Notes under the pieces: model-generated | What the model saw: the letters and a program-made list of their open reading frames with translations, nothing else | The model's database searches: none | What the model was told of the DNA's origin: nothing | Shown: positions 9,265-18,134 of the stretch, piece by piece | Layout: the number at the start of each line of letters is the position of its first letter | Numbering within the stretch: the first letter of the stretch is position 1 | Position numbers and translations under genes: made by a program | NCBI GenBank assembly: GCA_965203635.1 | Contig: OZ241903.1 | Coordinates: forward strand, 1,054,001-1,118,000 | Source: Aldehydirespirator sp965203635 | GTDB lineage: Bacteria > Actinomycetota > Acidimicrobiia > Acidimicrobiales > Aldehydirespiratoraceae | Length of the DNA stretch: 64,000 nt | Direction: 5' to 3'

Positions 9265-9351
9265 TCCCGCTGCACTAGCCGTCGGCGGTGGGCCCGGTTA
9301 GGGTCGGCGTCCCTTGCGTGCGCAGGCCTACCAACAGGAGGGATAGTCAGC

Positions 9352-11397
9352 GTGTCGTCGCATTCCATCAGAAACGTCGTCCTCGTCGGCCACAACGGCA
9401 ACGGCAAGACCACCCTCGCCGAGGCAATGCTGTACCGGGCCGGTGTGTTGAGCCGGATGGGCCGAGTGGACGACGGCACCGCCCACTGCGACCACGACCC
9501 CGAGGAGAAGGCCCGCCACCAGACCCTGGGTGTGGCGGTGGCGTCGTTCGACTGGCGCGACCACCGAATGAACATCATCGACACCCCCGGCTACACCGAC
9601 TTTGTGGGCGAGGCTGTCAACGGCATGCACGCAGCCGATCTGGCGGTCTTCGTAGTGGATGCGGTGTCGGGGGTACAGGCTCAGGACCAGGTCATGTGGC
9701 GCCACGCCGAGCGCTTGGGCCTGCCCCGGATGGTGTTCGTGAACGGGCTCGACCGGGAGCGCTCGTCGTTCGAGCGCACCCTGGACGACCTGCAGTCGCA
9801 CTTCGGCTCCCATGTCGAAGCGGTGGAACTCCCGCTGGGGGTGGAGGCTGCCTTCCACGGCATCGCCGATCTGGTGGGCGACGGCGCCCTCGACTACAGC
9901 AGCGGGCAGTCGGCGGCCGCGCCCATTCCCGACGACGTGGCCTCAGCGGCTTCCGACGGCCACATCCAACTCGTGGAGGACGTCGTCGAGGGCGACGACG
10001 AGCTTCTCGAGCAGTACCTGGAGGGGGAGGAGCCCACCCAGGAGCAGTTGGAGCAGCTCATCAGGGACGCGGTCGTGCAACGCAGCGTGTTCCCGGTGCT
10101 GTGCGGCTCGGCGGCCAAGCCCATAGGCGTGGACCATCTGCTCGACTTCATCTGCCGGGTCGGCCCTGCGCCGGGCGACACCGGCCCGGTTGCCGCGACG
10201 CGGGGCGGTGAGTCGGTCACCTTGGAGATCGACGATGCCGGACCGCCGGTGGTGCTGGTGTTCAAGACCCGAATCGACGACTTCCTGGGGCAGATCTCGT
10301 TCATGAAGGTGCTGTCGGGCACGATCCGCTCCAACGAGACGCTCGTCAACAGCCGCACCGGGGACAAGGAGCGGCTCCACAACCTGATGTCGTTCACTGG
10401 TGGCGACCACCACGGGGTGGATCATCTCGATGTAGGCGACATCGTGGCCGTCACCAAGCTCGGCGATGTGCGAACCGGCGACACGCTGTCCAACGATGCG
10501 GCGCTGGCGGTGCCGATCACCCCACCGCCCGTCCCTGTCTACGGGGTGGCGATCCACGCCTCGGCCCCGGCCCAGGAGGACAAGCTGGCCTCGACGCTGC
10601 GCCGCTTCGCCACCGAGGATCCCAGCTTGGTCATCCGCCAGGACCCCACCACCCGCCAGACGGTGCTGTCCGGTGCCGGCGAGGCCCACATCCGGGTGGT
10701 GCGGTCCCGGCTGGAGCGCATGGGGATCGACTTCGAGGTCGAGGACATGCGGGTGGCCTACCTGGAGACGCTGGCCCGGCCGGCCGACGTGGAGGCCAAG
10801 CACAAGAAGCAGAGCGGCGGCCACGGGCAGTTCGCGGTGGCCATGGTGCGCTTCGAGCCGCTGCCCCGGGGCGGGGGCTACGAGTTCGACACCGAGGTCA
10901 CCGGGGGCTCAATCCCCCGCAACCTGATCCCCGCGGTGGGTGCGGGCATCGAGGAGGCCATGGCCAACGGCGGCCGGCACGGGTTCCCGATGGTGGACCT
11001 GAGGGCGGTGTGCTACGACGGCAAGCACCATTCGGTGGACTCGTCGGAGATGAGCTTCAAGATCGCGGGATCGTTGGCCCTCAAGCAGGCGGTGGAGCAG
11101 GCGGGCAGCGCGGTGCTCGAACCGATCAGCGAGATCCAGGTAGAGGTTCCCGACGCCTACCAGGGCGACGTTCTGGGCGACTTGAACTCGCGGAGGGGCC
11201 AGGTGTTCGGCACCGAGCCGGGTTCGACTGCGGGCACCAGCGTGATCCGCGCCCACGTTCCGACGCAGGAGATCCTCAGCTACGTGATCGATCTGCGGTC
11301 GATGACCGGCGGCACGGGCACCTTCAGCGCCGCCCACCACGACTACCAGCCGCTGCCGCACGCCCTGCTGGCCAAGGTTGTCGTCGCCGACGACTGA
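9352..11397 (+). CDS. Elongation factor G-like protein (EF-G2 type paralogue)
   Basis: 681 aa translational GTPase of the EF-G-like branch. P-loop is GHNGNGKT (EF-G proper has GHIDAGKT), G3 is DTPGYTDF, and the G4 position reads NGLD instead of NKxD. The switch I RGITI motif of genuine EF-G is not visible. Domains II-V follow, with the C-terminal GSTAGTSVIRAHVPTQEI block. Family members of this kind are non-essential EF-G paralogues of uncertain role (ribosome recycling, stress or hibernation-related). GTG start after AGGAGGGA at 9337-9344. Stands alone: a hairpin follows the stop and a tRNA lies on the other strand. Confidence 0.88.
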   Translation: MSSHSIRNVVLVGHNGNGKTTLAEAMLYRAGVLSRMGRVDDGTAHCDHDPEEKARHQTLGVAVASFDWRDHRMNIIDTPGYTDFVGEAVNGMHAADLAVFVVDAVSGVQAQDQVMWRHAERLGLPRMVFVNGLDRERSSFERTLDDLQSHFGSHVEAVELPLGVEAAFHGIADLVGDGALDYSSGQSAAAPIPDDVASAASDGHIQLVEDVVEGDDELLEQYLEGEEPTQEQLEQLIRDAVVQRSVFPVLCGSAAKPIGVDHLLDFICRVGPAPGDTGPVAATRGGESVTLEIDDAGPPVVLVFKTRIDDFLGQISFMKVLSGTIRSNETLVNSRTGDKERLHNLMSFTGGDHHGVDHLDVGDIVAVTKLGDVRTGDTLSNDAALAVPITPPPVPVYGVAIHASAPAQEDKLASTLRRFATEDPSLVIRQDPTTRQTVLSGAGEAHIRVVRSRLERMGIDFEVEDMRVAYLETLARPADVEAKHKKQSGGHGQFAVAMVRFEPLPRGGGYEFDTEVTGGSIPRNLIPAVGAGIEEAMANGGRHGFPMVDLRAVCYDGKHHSVDSSEMSFKIAGSLALKQAVEQAGSAVLEPISEIQVEVPDAYQGDVLGDLNSRRGQVFGTEPGSTAGTSVIRAHVPTQEILSYVIDLRSMTGGTGTFSAAHHDYQPLPHALLAKVVVADD

Positions 11398-11402
11398 GCA
11401 CC

Positions 11403-11425
11403 CCCGCCGGCGGTCCATCGGCGGG
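11403..11425 (+). terminator. Hairpin after the EF-G-like gene
   Basis: Inverted repeat CCCGCCG / CGGCGGG (7-bp GC stem, 9-nt loop) starting 6 bases after the stop of the EF-G-like gene. No T-run follows, but strong GC stems without T-runs are common as actinobacterial terminators. Confidence 0.5.
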
Positions 11426-11435
11426 CAGATGGGTT

Positions 11436-11513
11436 TGGCGCGCTCGAAGGGACTCGAACCCCCAACCTTCTGATCCGTAGTCAGATGCTCTATCCAAATT
11501 GAGCTACGAGCGC
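11436..11513 (-). tRNA. tRNA-Arg (anticodon ACG)
   Basis: Reverse-strand cloverleaf. Acceptor arms are GCGCTCG and CGAGCGC, the D arm uses GCTC/GAGC, the anticodon stem TCTGA/TCAGA encloses the loop CTACGGA (anticodon ACG), and the T loop is TTCGAGT. The 3' CCA is encoded in the DNA directly after discriminator G, unlike the three other tRNAs of this window. A34 would be deaminated to inosine to read CGN codons. Confidence 0.95.
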
Positions 11514-11647
11514 TGGGGAATCGCCAGTGTACGTCGCGGTCGCGCCAGGAAGCTACGGGTCGGAACCGGCGTCCTGGGAGCTGGTGGGTGACGGTGCTGG
11601 TCGCAGAGTCCGCTATACACATACGGTCGCTCTCGAAGGGAGTCCGA

Positions 11648-12673
11648 GTGACCCGCAAGCCCGACCCGTTCACCGTCCCGTTCGGGACCGTCCTGTGCGA
11701 CTGGATGACCACCGCTCGCGCCGACGGCGGTGCTTACGTCTACGGCGGATCGCCCGAGCCCTACCGGGACCACGCGATCAGCCCGGCCGCGCACGCGCTG
11801 CACTACGCCAGCGCGATCTTCGAGGGCCTCAAGGCCCATCGCCAGAATGACGGTTCGCTGGCAGTGTTCCGCCTCGACCGTCACATCGAGCGGATGGCGA
11901 CCAGCGCGGCACTGCTGCGACTGCCCCGAGTCGATCCCGACACGCTGCGCCGGATGATCATCGACGCGCTGGAGGCCAACGCGCCGGAGGTCCCCGATCC
12001 GCCGGGCTCGCTGTACATCCGCCCGACCCTTGTCGGCACCGACCCCGACATCGGCGCGGCCGCCCGGCCGACCCGCAGCGCGCTGCTGTATGTGGTGAAC
12101 AGCCCGGTCGGCGACTACTTCAAGGGCGGGGTGCGGCCGCTCACCCTGCTGTTGGAGACGTCGATGCCCCGCACCGTGCCCAAGTTCGGCATGGTCAAGT
12201 GCGGCGCCAACTACGCCATGGCCCTGGGGGTGACCCTGGACTCGATGGCCGCCAGCGAGGCAATCGACCAGGTCCTGTTCGCCACTGGGGACGACATCAC
12301 CGAGACGGGTGCCGCCAACTTCTTCCTCGCCGACGACGAGCGGGTGGTCACCCGGCACTTGGACGAGTCCTTCCTGCACGGGATCACCCGGGCCTCGGTG
12401 ATCGAGCTGGCCGATCACCTCGGCTACCAGGTCGAGGAACGCATGATCCATCCCGACGAGCTGGTCGACTGGGCCGAGCGGGGTGAGGCGTTCCTGACCG
12501 GCACGGCCGCGGTTCTGGCGCCGGTGGGCAGCATCGTCCACGACGGCGCGACGCTCACGTTCGGCGGCGGCCAGCCGGGCCGCAACGCGATGAGGCTGCG
12601 CCAAGCGCTGGTGGACATCCAGGTGGGAGCGGCACCGGACCCGTTCGGCTGGCGCACCCCGGTCCGGGGCTGA
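11648..12673 (+). CDS. ilvE: Branched-chain amino acid aminotransferase
   Basis: 341 aa fold-type IV PLP aminotransferase. PLP lysine is K184 in GMVKCGANYA, with the ETGAANFF phosphate-binding segment downstream and the SAIFEGLKAHR block near residue 55, all as in BCAT. It makes or degrades Leu/Ile/Val with 2-oxoglutarate. GTG 11648 is preferred because AGGGAG lies 5 bases upstream; the frame is open to 11588. ilvD at 58217 is in the same biosynthetic pathway. Single-gene unit, followed by a fatty acid hydroxylase family gene 66 bp downstream. 4-amino-4-deoxychorismate lyase and D-amino acid transaminase are relatives but fit less well. Confidence 0.9.
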   Translation: MTRKPDPFTVPFGTVLCDWMTTARADGGAYVYGGSPEPYRDHAISPAAHALHYASAIFEGLKAHRQNDGSLAVFRLDRHIERMATSAALLRLPRVDPDTLRRMIIDALEANAPEVPDPPGSLYIRPTLVGTDPDIGAAARPTRSALLYVVNSPVGDYFKGGVRPLTLLLETSMPRTVPKFGMVKCGANYAMALGVTLDSMAASEAIDQVLFATGDDITETGAANFFLADDERVVTRHLDESFLHGITRASVIELADHLGYQVEERMIHPDELVDWAERGEAFLTGTAAVLAPVGSIVHDGATLTFGGGQPGRNAMRLRQALVDIQVGAAPDPFGWRTPVRG

Positions 12674-12739
12674 TACTGCGGGGTGTAGCATGCCGTGCCT
12701 GGGGGACGGGCCGGATTCATGAGGGGAGGTCGGGTTCCC

Positions 12740-13759
12740 ATGACGGATGCGAACTCGACTGTCGGCACCTCGCCGAGCCCGGGGGCGAGGGGTTTCGAGC
12801 CGGACGTTCCCATCACGGTGTCGCCGATACTGGACTGGCCGCCGCGGCCGGCGGCGACGCTGCGGCACATCTTCTCGATGATGCTGCCCCAGGGGATGCT
12901 CTGGGTGGGCATCGCCGCGGTGGCGTGGAACTTCTTCACCCCGTCGATGGAGCGCATGGCGACCCTGAGCCCGGGATGGGTTCTGGAGATCTATGCCCGC
13001 AACGTCGTGATGTTCACCCTGGTCGCGGGAACCCTGCATGTGGCGCTGTACGTCCGGCGGGTCCAGCAGCAGCGCTACAAGTACGAGCGCCAGTGGCTGA
13101 GCACCACCAACCGGGAGTTCCTGTGGAACAACCAGACCCGCGACAACATCTTCTGGTGCCTGGTCAGCGGCTGCTCGGTGTGGACCGCCTATGAGGCGCT
13201 GACGCTCTGGTTCTACGCCAACGGCTGGATCCCGCAGGTGGAGTGGAGCTCAGGGTGGCTGTACCTGTCGTTCCTGACCGTGTTCACGTCGCTGTGGTCG
13301 GTGACCCACTTCTACTTCATCCACCGGGTGCTGCACACGCGCTGGGTGTACGACCACGTCCACTACCTGCATCACCGCAACGTCAACCCGGGGCCCTGGA
13401 GCGGTCTGTCGATGCACCCGGTCGAGCACATGATGTACCTCAGCATGTTCGTGCTGTGGTGGGTGGTGCCTGCCCACCCGTTCATCCTGATCCTCACCCT
13501 GTCGTCCAACAGCATCGCCACCGCGGTGACCCACTCGGGGTTCGAGCGCTACGAGATCGGCCGGCGCGGGGGACGCTCCATGAAGGGCGCCGACTACTTC
13601 CACCACCTGCACCACCGGTACTTCGAGTGCAACTACGGCAACCGGCCCGTGCCGTGGGACAGGCTGTTCGGCACCTTCCACGACGGCACGCCCGAGGCCC
13701 ACGCCCGGATGCGCCAACGAATGAAGGCCCGCCGCGCCGCCCGGGCCGGCGGTGGGTGA
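12740..13759 (+). CDS. Sterol desaturase / fatty acid hydroxylase superfamily membrane protein
   Basis: 339 aa integral membrane di-iron protein. His clusters are present in order: HFYFIHR, HVHYLHHRN, HPVEHMMY and HHLHHRYFECNYG, as needed for the non-heme di-iron centre. Four or so hydrophobic segments lie between residues 50 and 260. ATG 12740 is placed by GGGGAGGT upstream. The family hydroxylates or desaturates lipids (fatty acids, sterols, carotenoids); the exact substrate is not visible. Downstream begins the decayed accessory island, with a palindrome 4 bp after the stop. Confidence 0.85.
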   Translation: MTDANSTVGTSPSPGARGFEPDVPITVSPILDWPPRPAATLRHIFSMMLPQGMLWVGIAAVAWNFFTPSMERMATLSPGWVLEIYARNVVMFTLVAGTLHVALYVRRVQQQRYKYERQWLSTTNREFLWNNQTRDNIFWCLVSGCSVWTAYEALTLWFYANGWIPQVEWSSGWLYLSFLTVFTSLWSVTHFYFIHRVLHTRWVYDHVHYLHHRNVNPGPWSGLSMHPVEHMMYLSMFVLWWVVPAHPFILILTLSSNSIATAVTHSGFERYEIGRRGGRSMKGADYFHHLHHRYFECNYGNRPVPWDRLFGTFHDGTPEAHARMRQRMKARRAARAGGG

Positions 13760-13762
13760 GCG

Positions 13763-13786
13763 GGCCGTCTAGAGATCTAGACGGCC
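13763..13786. repeat. Perfect 11-bp inverted repeat with 2-nt spacer
   Basis: Arms GGCCGTCTAGA and TCTAGACGGCC around GA, right after the hydroxylase stop and 19 bp before the truncated binding-protein gene. It could terminate the hydroxylase transcript, but the near-zero loop is more typical of a protein or recombinase site. It marks the border of the decayed island. Confidence 0.6.
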
Positions 13787-13804
13787 ACGGGTCTGGACCG
13801 CAAC

Positions 13805-14656
13805 ATGAAGCGGCTGCCTGCCGCGGTCCTGGTGCTGGGGCTGGTGCGGAGCGGGCAGGTGGACATGCTGTTCCGCAACACCACCGTCACCCAGAGTCGT
13901 GACACCGCCGAGGGCGTCGACTTCGGGCCGGTGATCTTCTACGACGGGCAGCAGTTCATGGCCCGGGCTGCGGACGGCCACACTGAGTCATCGACGGTGG
14001 CCGACCTGGCTGGGTCTGTGGTGTGTGTCAACGCCGGTTCCACGACGGAGTTGAACCTCGCCGACGCAGCCGCCAACGCCGGGGTGCAGGTCACCGTCAG
14101 GAGCCTCGAGGGCCGCGACCTGGTGGCCGAGGACTTCATCTCCGGTGCCTGCGACATGATGACCACCGACGGTTCTGGCCTGGTGGGCCGCAGGTCCACC
14201 CAGCAGCCCGAGGATCAGCGGTGGGTGATCTTCCCGTCGACCCCGATCTCGAAGGAGCCGCTGGCACCGGCCTATGCGCACGACGACCCGCAGTTCGGCG
14301 ACGTGATCGACTGGGTGGTGTACGTCACGATCATCGCCGACGAGAAGGGGGTCACCCAGATCAACGTCGAGTCAGTGGCTACCGATCCCCCCGATGTCGA
14401 GGTCGCCCGCCTGTTGGGGTTGGAGGGGGAGTTGCAGACTGCGATGGGTCTGACCCCTGACGCCTTCTACCAGGTCATCAAGCAGGTCGGGAACTACAAC
14501 GACATGTTCGACCGGCACCTGGCACCGGTCGGGCTGAGCCGCCAAGGCACCGTCAACGCAAGCTGGCTCCACGGCGGCCTCATCTACGCCCCCCGGCCCG
14601 GTAAAGGGTCCCGGTTCCATCACCCCTGCTCTGTCGCAATTTACGCTAGAGCGTAA
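13805..14656 (+). pseudogene. Truncated general L-amino acid ABC transporter binding protein (AapJ-like)
   Basis: The frame encodes 283 aa whose residues from about 14 match the AapJ family: GQVDMLFRNTTVTQSRD, FYDGQQFM, STTELNLAD, CDMMTTDGSGL, ISKEPLAPAY, IKQVGNYNDMFDRHL and WLHGGLIYAPRP. Intact AapJ proteins are about 340 aa with a signal peptide and another ~85 residues before the RNTT block. Here a short hydrophobic MKRLPAAVLVLG runs straight into LVRSGQVD, which looks like an internal deletion joining a signal peptide start to the mature domain. The last residues (CSVAIYARA) are read out of a palindrome rather than native sequence. No permease or ATPase genes (aapQMP) accompany it. Confidence 0.7.
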
Positions 14657-14661
14657 ATTGC
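14636..14661. promoter_or_regulatory. Perfect 12-bp palindrome, candidate operator
   Basis: Arms GCAATTTACGCT and AGCGTAAATTGC with spacer AG. It overlaps the end of the truncated binding-protein frame and lies 70 bp before the fic start. AT-rich flanks in GC-rich surroundings and complete symmetry suggest a dimeric-repressor site or an insertion scar rather than a terminator. Confidence 0.6.
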
Positions 14662-14703
14662 GCAGGTGGAATTCGCCTAGAGCATCAGAAAACCGTCATT
14701 TGG

Positions 14704-14719
14704 TGTACTAGATGTACTA
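14704..14719 (+). promoter_or_regulatory. Direct repeat and candidate promoter of the fic gene
   Basis: TGTACTA occurs twice, at 14704-14710 and 14713-14719, one helical turn apart. The second copy contains TACTAT (14715-14720), a good -10 box 10 bases before the fic ATG, so transcription may be nearly leaderless and the repeat may bind a regulator. No clear -35 box. Confidence 0.4.
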
Positions 14720-14730
14720 TACGTAGTTCT

Positions 14731-15909
14731 ATGGAGATGGGGCGCTTCGCCAGTTCACCAGTCGGCAAGGTAGTGTCGACGCAGCTGCCTCGCGGGGACG
14801 GTACAGCATTGGCGTGTCAAGCCTTCGTTCCGTCACCGCTACCGGAACATCCAGAGCTGGCGTCATCCACATGGAATGCTGTGATAGAGGCTGGAATCTC
14901 GCTCGGTGAACTCGCGGGCATGACTCGGCAGGGAGAAGCCGACCCGAGGCTGCTCGCCGGGCTGATGGTTCGCCGCGAGGCCATCAGCACTTCAGCTTTG
15001 GAGGGGACACACGCCCCCATCGACGCCGTGCTCGCCAGCGAAGTGTCGCCACAATCGCCGACAAGCGAAGTCATCGAAGTGAGAAACTACATCACAGCGT
15101 CGGCTGCCGGCGTTGCTCGGCTGCACAAGTTACCAGTATGCAAACGACTTGCTTGTGAGTTGCATGAAATCCTCGTGACGGGGACGCGCAGCGAGGACCA
15201 CCAGAAAGGGAGCGTGCGTGATACCCAGGTAGTCATCGGGCCAAAGCACGAGAATGTTGAAGACTTGGTGAGGCATGCTGACTTCATTCCCCCTCCGCCC
15301 GGCCAGATGCTTCAAGAGGGTCTAGCGGATTGGGAGAGATGGCTAAACTTAGCGGAATCTGTGCATCCCCTCGTTCGAATCGCCTTGTCGCACTATCAGT
15401 TCGAAACGCTTCACCCGTTCACCGACGGCAACGGTCGCATCGGTCGTCTGCTTGCCGTTCTACAGTTGATAGAGGCGAAGATCCTCGATGATGCGGTCGT
15501 CAACCTCTCCCCCTACTTGGAACAACACCGCGAGAGCTACACCGGTCTGCTACAACGCGTTAGCGCTGAGGGGGCGTGGGATGAATGGATCACCTTCTTC
15601 TGTGAAGCGCTGAAGTCACAGGCCACTGACGGCATTGAACGGTCAAGGCGTCTGCTCACCCTGAAGTCCGACACTCTAGATGACTTGCGGGACGCGAAGA
15701 TCCGAGGAGTTGCAGTAGACATCGTCAACGATCTCCTAGTGCGACCAGTGATCACGGCAAGAAGCGTGCGCGAGGCCTACAACGTCGGCTCTGACGCCGC
15801 ATACAAGGCGCTGCGACGCCTCAGCGAACGTGACGTCATCGTGGAGATCACAGGCGGAAATTACGGGAAGATCTACGCAGCTCAAGGAGTGCTCAATATT
15901 CTTCGCTGA
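14731..15909 (+). CDS. Fic family protein (AMP-transferase type)
   Basis: 392 aa. The catalytic Fic motif HPFTDGNGRIGR is at residues 228-239, complete with His and both Arg. An inhibitory-helix motif, TSALEG (88-92 region), lies N-terminal, marking a class II Fic protein that restrains itself through the Glu. A C-terminal winged-helix-like domain (residues 310-390, ITARSVREAYNVGSDAAYKALRRL) suggests DNA binding or autoregulation. The family transfers AMP, or other nucleotide moieties, to protein hydroxyls. GC content and codon use are visibly lower than in flanking genes, and it sits among pseudogenes, so horizontal acquisition is likely. No separate antitoxin is seen. Confidence 0.9.
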   Translation: MEMGRFASSPVGKVVSTQLPRGDGTALACQAFVPSPLPEHPELASSTWNAVIEAGISLGELAGMTRQGEADPRLLAGLMVRREAISTSALEGTHAPIDAVLASEVSPQSPTSEVIEVRNYITASAAGVARLHKLPVCKRLACELHEILVTGTRSEDHQKGSVRDTQVVIGPKHENVEDLVRHADFIPPPPGQMLQEGLADWERWLNLAESVHPLVRIALSHYQFETLHPFTDGNGRIGRLLAVLQLIEAKILDDAVVNLSPYLEQHRESYTGLLQRVSAEGAWDEWITFFCEALKSQATDGIERSRRLLTLKSDTLDDLRDAKIRGVAVDIVNDLLVRPVITARSVREAYNVGSDAAYKALRRLSERDVIVEITGGNYGKIYAAQGVLNILR

Positions 15910-16283
15910 CGTGTCGGAGCAGGCGCGTCGTCATCGGGCGATGACCGACGGTGAGAGACGCCTGTCACAGTGCCCAACTGCCCGGACGGGCGTCGCTGCT
16001 GCTGCGGAAAGGTCAGCGCTCCGAATTGAGGACCTCGACACCGGGCAAGAGCACCCTCTCGGTGCAACAGTCTGGAAAGGGCACTGCGCCCGGTGCCCCA
16101 TCGTCGAAGGACCCTGGAGTTGCTCCGGTTTGGTTTATGCCTTGATCCTGGGATGCGGTCGCACAGAACGGCACAAGGGTCACCACAGTAGTCGTGGCCC
16201 GTGTCGACAAGAAGGTGATCCGACTCCCGCGGTGTGCCGATCTTGCCATCGACGAGTGACGCTATGGACCGGATAACACGCCG
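15910..16283. other. Non-coding or degenerate stretch after fic
   Basis: 374 bp without a credible gene. Short open frames exist on both strands, but none has a recognisable domain, a ribosome site or consistent codon bias. It is probably decayed sequence between the fic gene and the phosphotransferase pseudogene. Confidence 0.5.
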
Positions 16284-17094
16284 CTACGAGGTGCTCCTTC
16301 TCGTGGCGTCGTCGATGAGCGATCGGTGCAAATCCGCTGCTTGGCGATGGTTGTCAAGATCGTCCAGCACGCCCTCGTCCTTGAGTCGCACGAAGGCTGG
16401 GATCCCGGAGGCTGCCTTGCGGACCACGCTGCGGTGGATGCCGTCGATGACCTTGATGACCATGTCGCTCAGATGCTGGGCTTGGGAGGAATCCAACCGA
16501 TAGCCGCGAAGCAACGCGACAATGCGCTCGGAGCGGTTCGGGGGTGTCGGCCAGTCCCGCACCATCGGGTCGTTGTCCGCGCAGATCGGACCGAACTGCC
16601 AGACCGCGTGGGCGAGGTCCCACGCTGGCTCTGACACCCAGATGCCGTCCCAGTCGATGAATGCCACCGCTCGTCCATCCTTGAACACGGTGTTGCGGGG
16701 AGCGATGTCACCGTGGCACACGAGTTGTCCTGCCGCGAATGTCTGCGGGCCCTCTTCGAAGCCGGCTTGCGGCGCGAAACCCTGCACGCTGTCGTGGTAG
16801 GCCCGTAGCAATTCCCCCACCGTCTCCAAGGCGCCCGGATCGAGCTTCCAGGGGCCTCCGGATCGGCGGGAACCCATCCGTCTACCCAGGTGAGCACAAG
16901 GCCGCTGCCTCGTTGGGAGTCCACTACCCGGGGAGTCCCCAGGAAACCGGTCTGCTCCAAGTGCATGAGCAGTCGCCGCATCGACTCGGTGTTCGCCGTT
17001 GCGGGCGGTGCACGGTGTCCCCAACCCGGACAAACTCGGTCACCCGTCCGGCGAGTGCTTCTCCTTCGCCTGTTCCGACCTCTCCGACCACCAT
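16284..17094 (-). pseudogene. Frameshifted aminoglycoside-phosphotransferase-family gene
   Basis: Reads leftward in three frames that together rebuild an APH-family protein. Frame one starts at ATG 17094 and gives RVTEFVRVGDTVHRP; frame two gives MRRLLMHLEQTGF (from 16981) through LVLTWVDGWVPADPEAP; frame three starts near 16850 with LDPGALETVGELLRAYHD and runs to the stop. The third part keeps the catalytic HGDIAPRN and metal-binding DWDG motifs. Two frameshifts, near 17010 and 16850, break it. APH-fold kinases phosphorylate aminoglycosides, choline, homoserine or others; the original substrate is unknown. If the shifts were assembly errors the gene would be intact at about 270 aa, but neighbouring decay argues against this. 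Confidence 0.75.
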
Positions 17095-17168
17095 GCCGCG
17101 AAGCGTAACGTCAAGGGTGGTGTGCCCTGTCTACCGCGGACTGCGCGTCGGGTCCTTTGGGGGATGGG

Positions 17169-17453
17169 TCAAGCACAGCCGCCTCCTTCGATGGGAGAGA
17201 CGATACGGGCCACCTGTTCAGCTGGATCAGGATCAGGGTGGGAACCCTTGCGGGCAGACCGTTCGGCCCACTCGCCTTTGGCCCTTCCGAGATCGTCAGA
17301 CATGAGGTCGGCCAGTTCTCTTCGGACAGCGTCGGCTTCTGACTGCAACTCGAACTTGCGGGCGAAGGCGTCGGTCGGCAATGCCCGCAGTTCGGCATCG
17401 ATCTCAGCTAGCCGCTGATGACGGTTGGCGGCAGGATCATCCAATGATGTCAT
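17169..17453 (-). CDS. Small conserved hypothetical, helical
   Basis: 94 aa, charged and predicted almost wholly helical: HQRLAEIDAELRALPTDAF, then KFELQSEADAVRRELADLM, and a hydrophilic tail. Heptad spacing of Leu/Ile suggests a short coiled coil. I recall similar short proteins in actinobacteria, without known function. It lies directly upstream of, and in the same direction as, the phosphotransferase pseudogene (gap 74 bp), so they may once have been an operon. No enzyme motif is present. Confidence 0.55.
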   Translation of the reverse strand: MTSLDDPAANRHQRLAEIDAELRALPTDAFARKFELQSEADAVRRELADLMSDDLGRAKGEWAERSARKGSHPDPDPAEQVARIVSPIEGGGCA

Positions 17454-18134
17454 CCTATGACTATCGCGTTTAGTTCAGCAGTTGCCCTGACCTCGGGCGA
17501 TGGGTTGTCCAATCGGAGGGTTGCACACCTTGATTAGGGGGTATGGCACACCTTTGGGCGTCCGTGGATCGCGTTGTCGCAGGTCAGGGCGTCGCAACCT
17601 TCGCAGAATCATGCGCAAACGCGCCGAAACCCGAAGGGGACCATGAAGCCACGATCCCGAAACGTGGCTCCGGCTGCTAGAGGACGCATGGACGTGCCCG
17701 GCGTTGATGGCAGTCGGTGACCGTAGGCGCGGCCAGCCGGCCTGCGCAATACCCGGGGAGGTTCAATCTCGGGTGTCCCCGCCAGGTGTCTCCATCCTGG
17801 TGGTGCCTGCACGTTCAACTGGGCCAAGTGCTCAAGCGCTTCTTGCTCCGGTAACTCTCATCGCTCCCTGATGGCGTATGTGCGGGATCACTAACACTGA
17901 GGTCAGAGCGCTGCCCTCCGTCAGGGTTGGAACGGAATTGGCCTGATTCTGGAACACGTCCTTGGCCTTGAAGCGCGAAACCCCAGGTCAGAGGCGGTAC
18001 AGGACGCCGGACTTCTGACTCGGGATGGCAAGGGTCGGTGGGGTGCGTGCTGAGGGCCGCATCACCAACCACAGCGAACCGAACCCACCCCCGCCCAGTA
18101 GCGTCGGCGACGTGACCACCCCGTTGCACCGTTC
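17454..18134. other. Gene-poor stretch in the decayed island
   Basis: About 680 bp in which I see no supportable gene. Frames on either strand are short and have no motif, and there is no tRNA or strong hairpin. It connects the small hypothetical gene to two truncated gene remnants. Confidence 0.5.
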
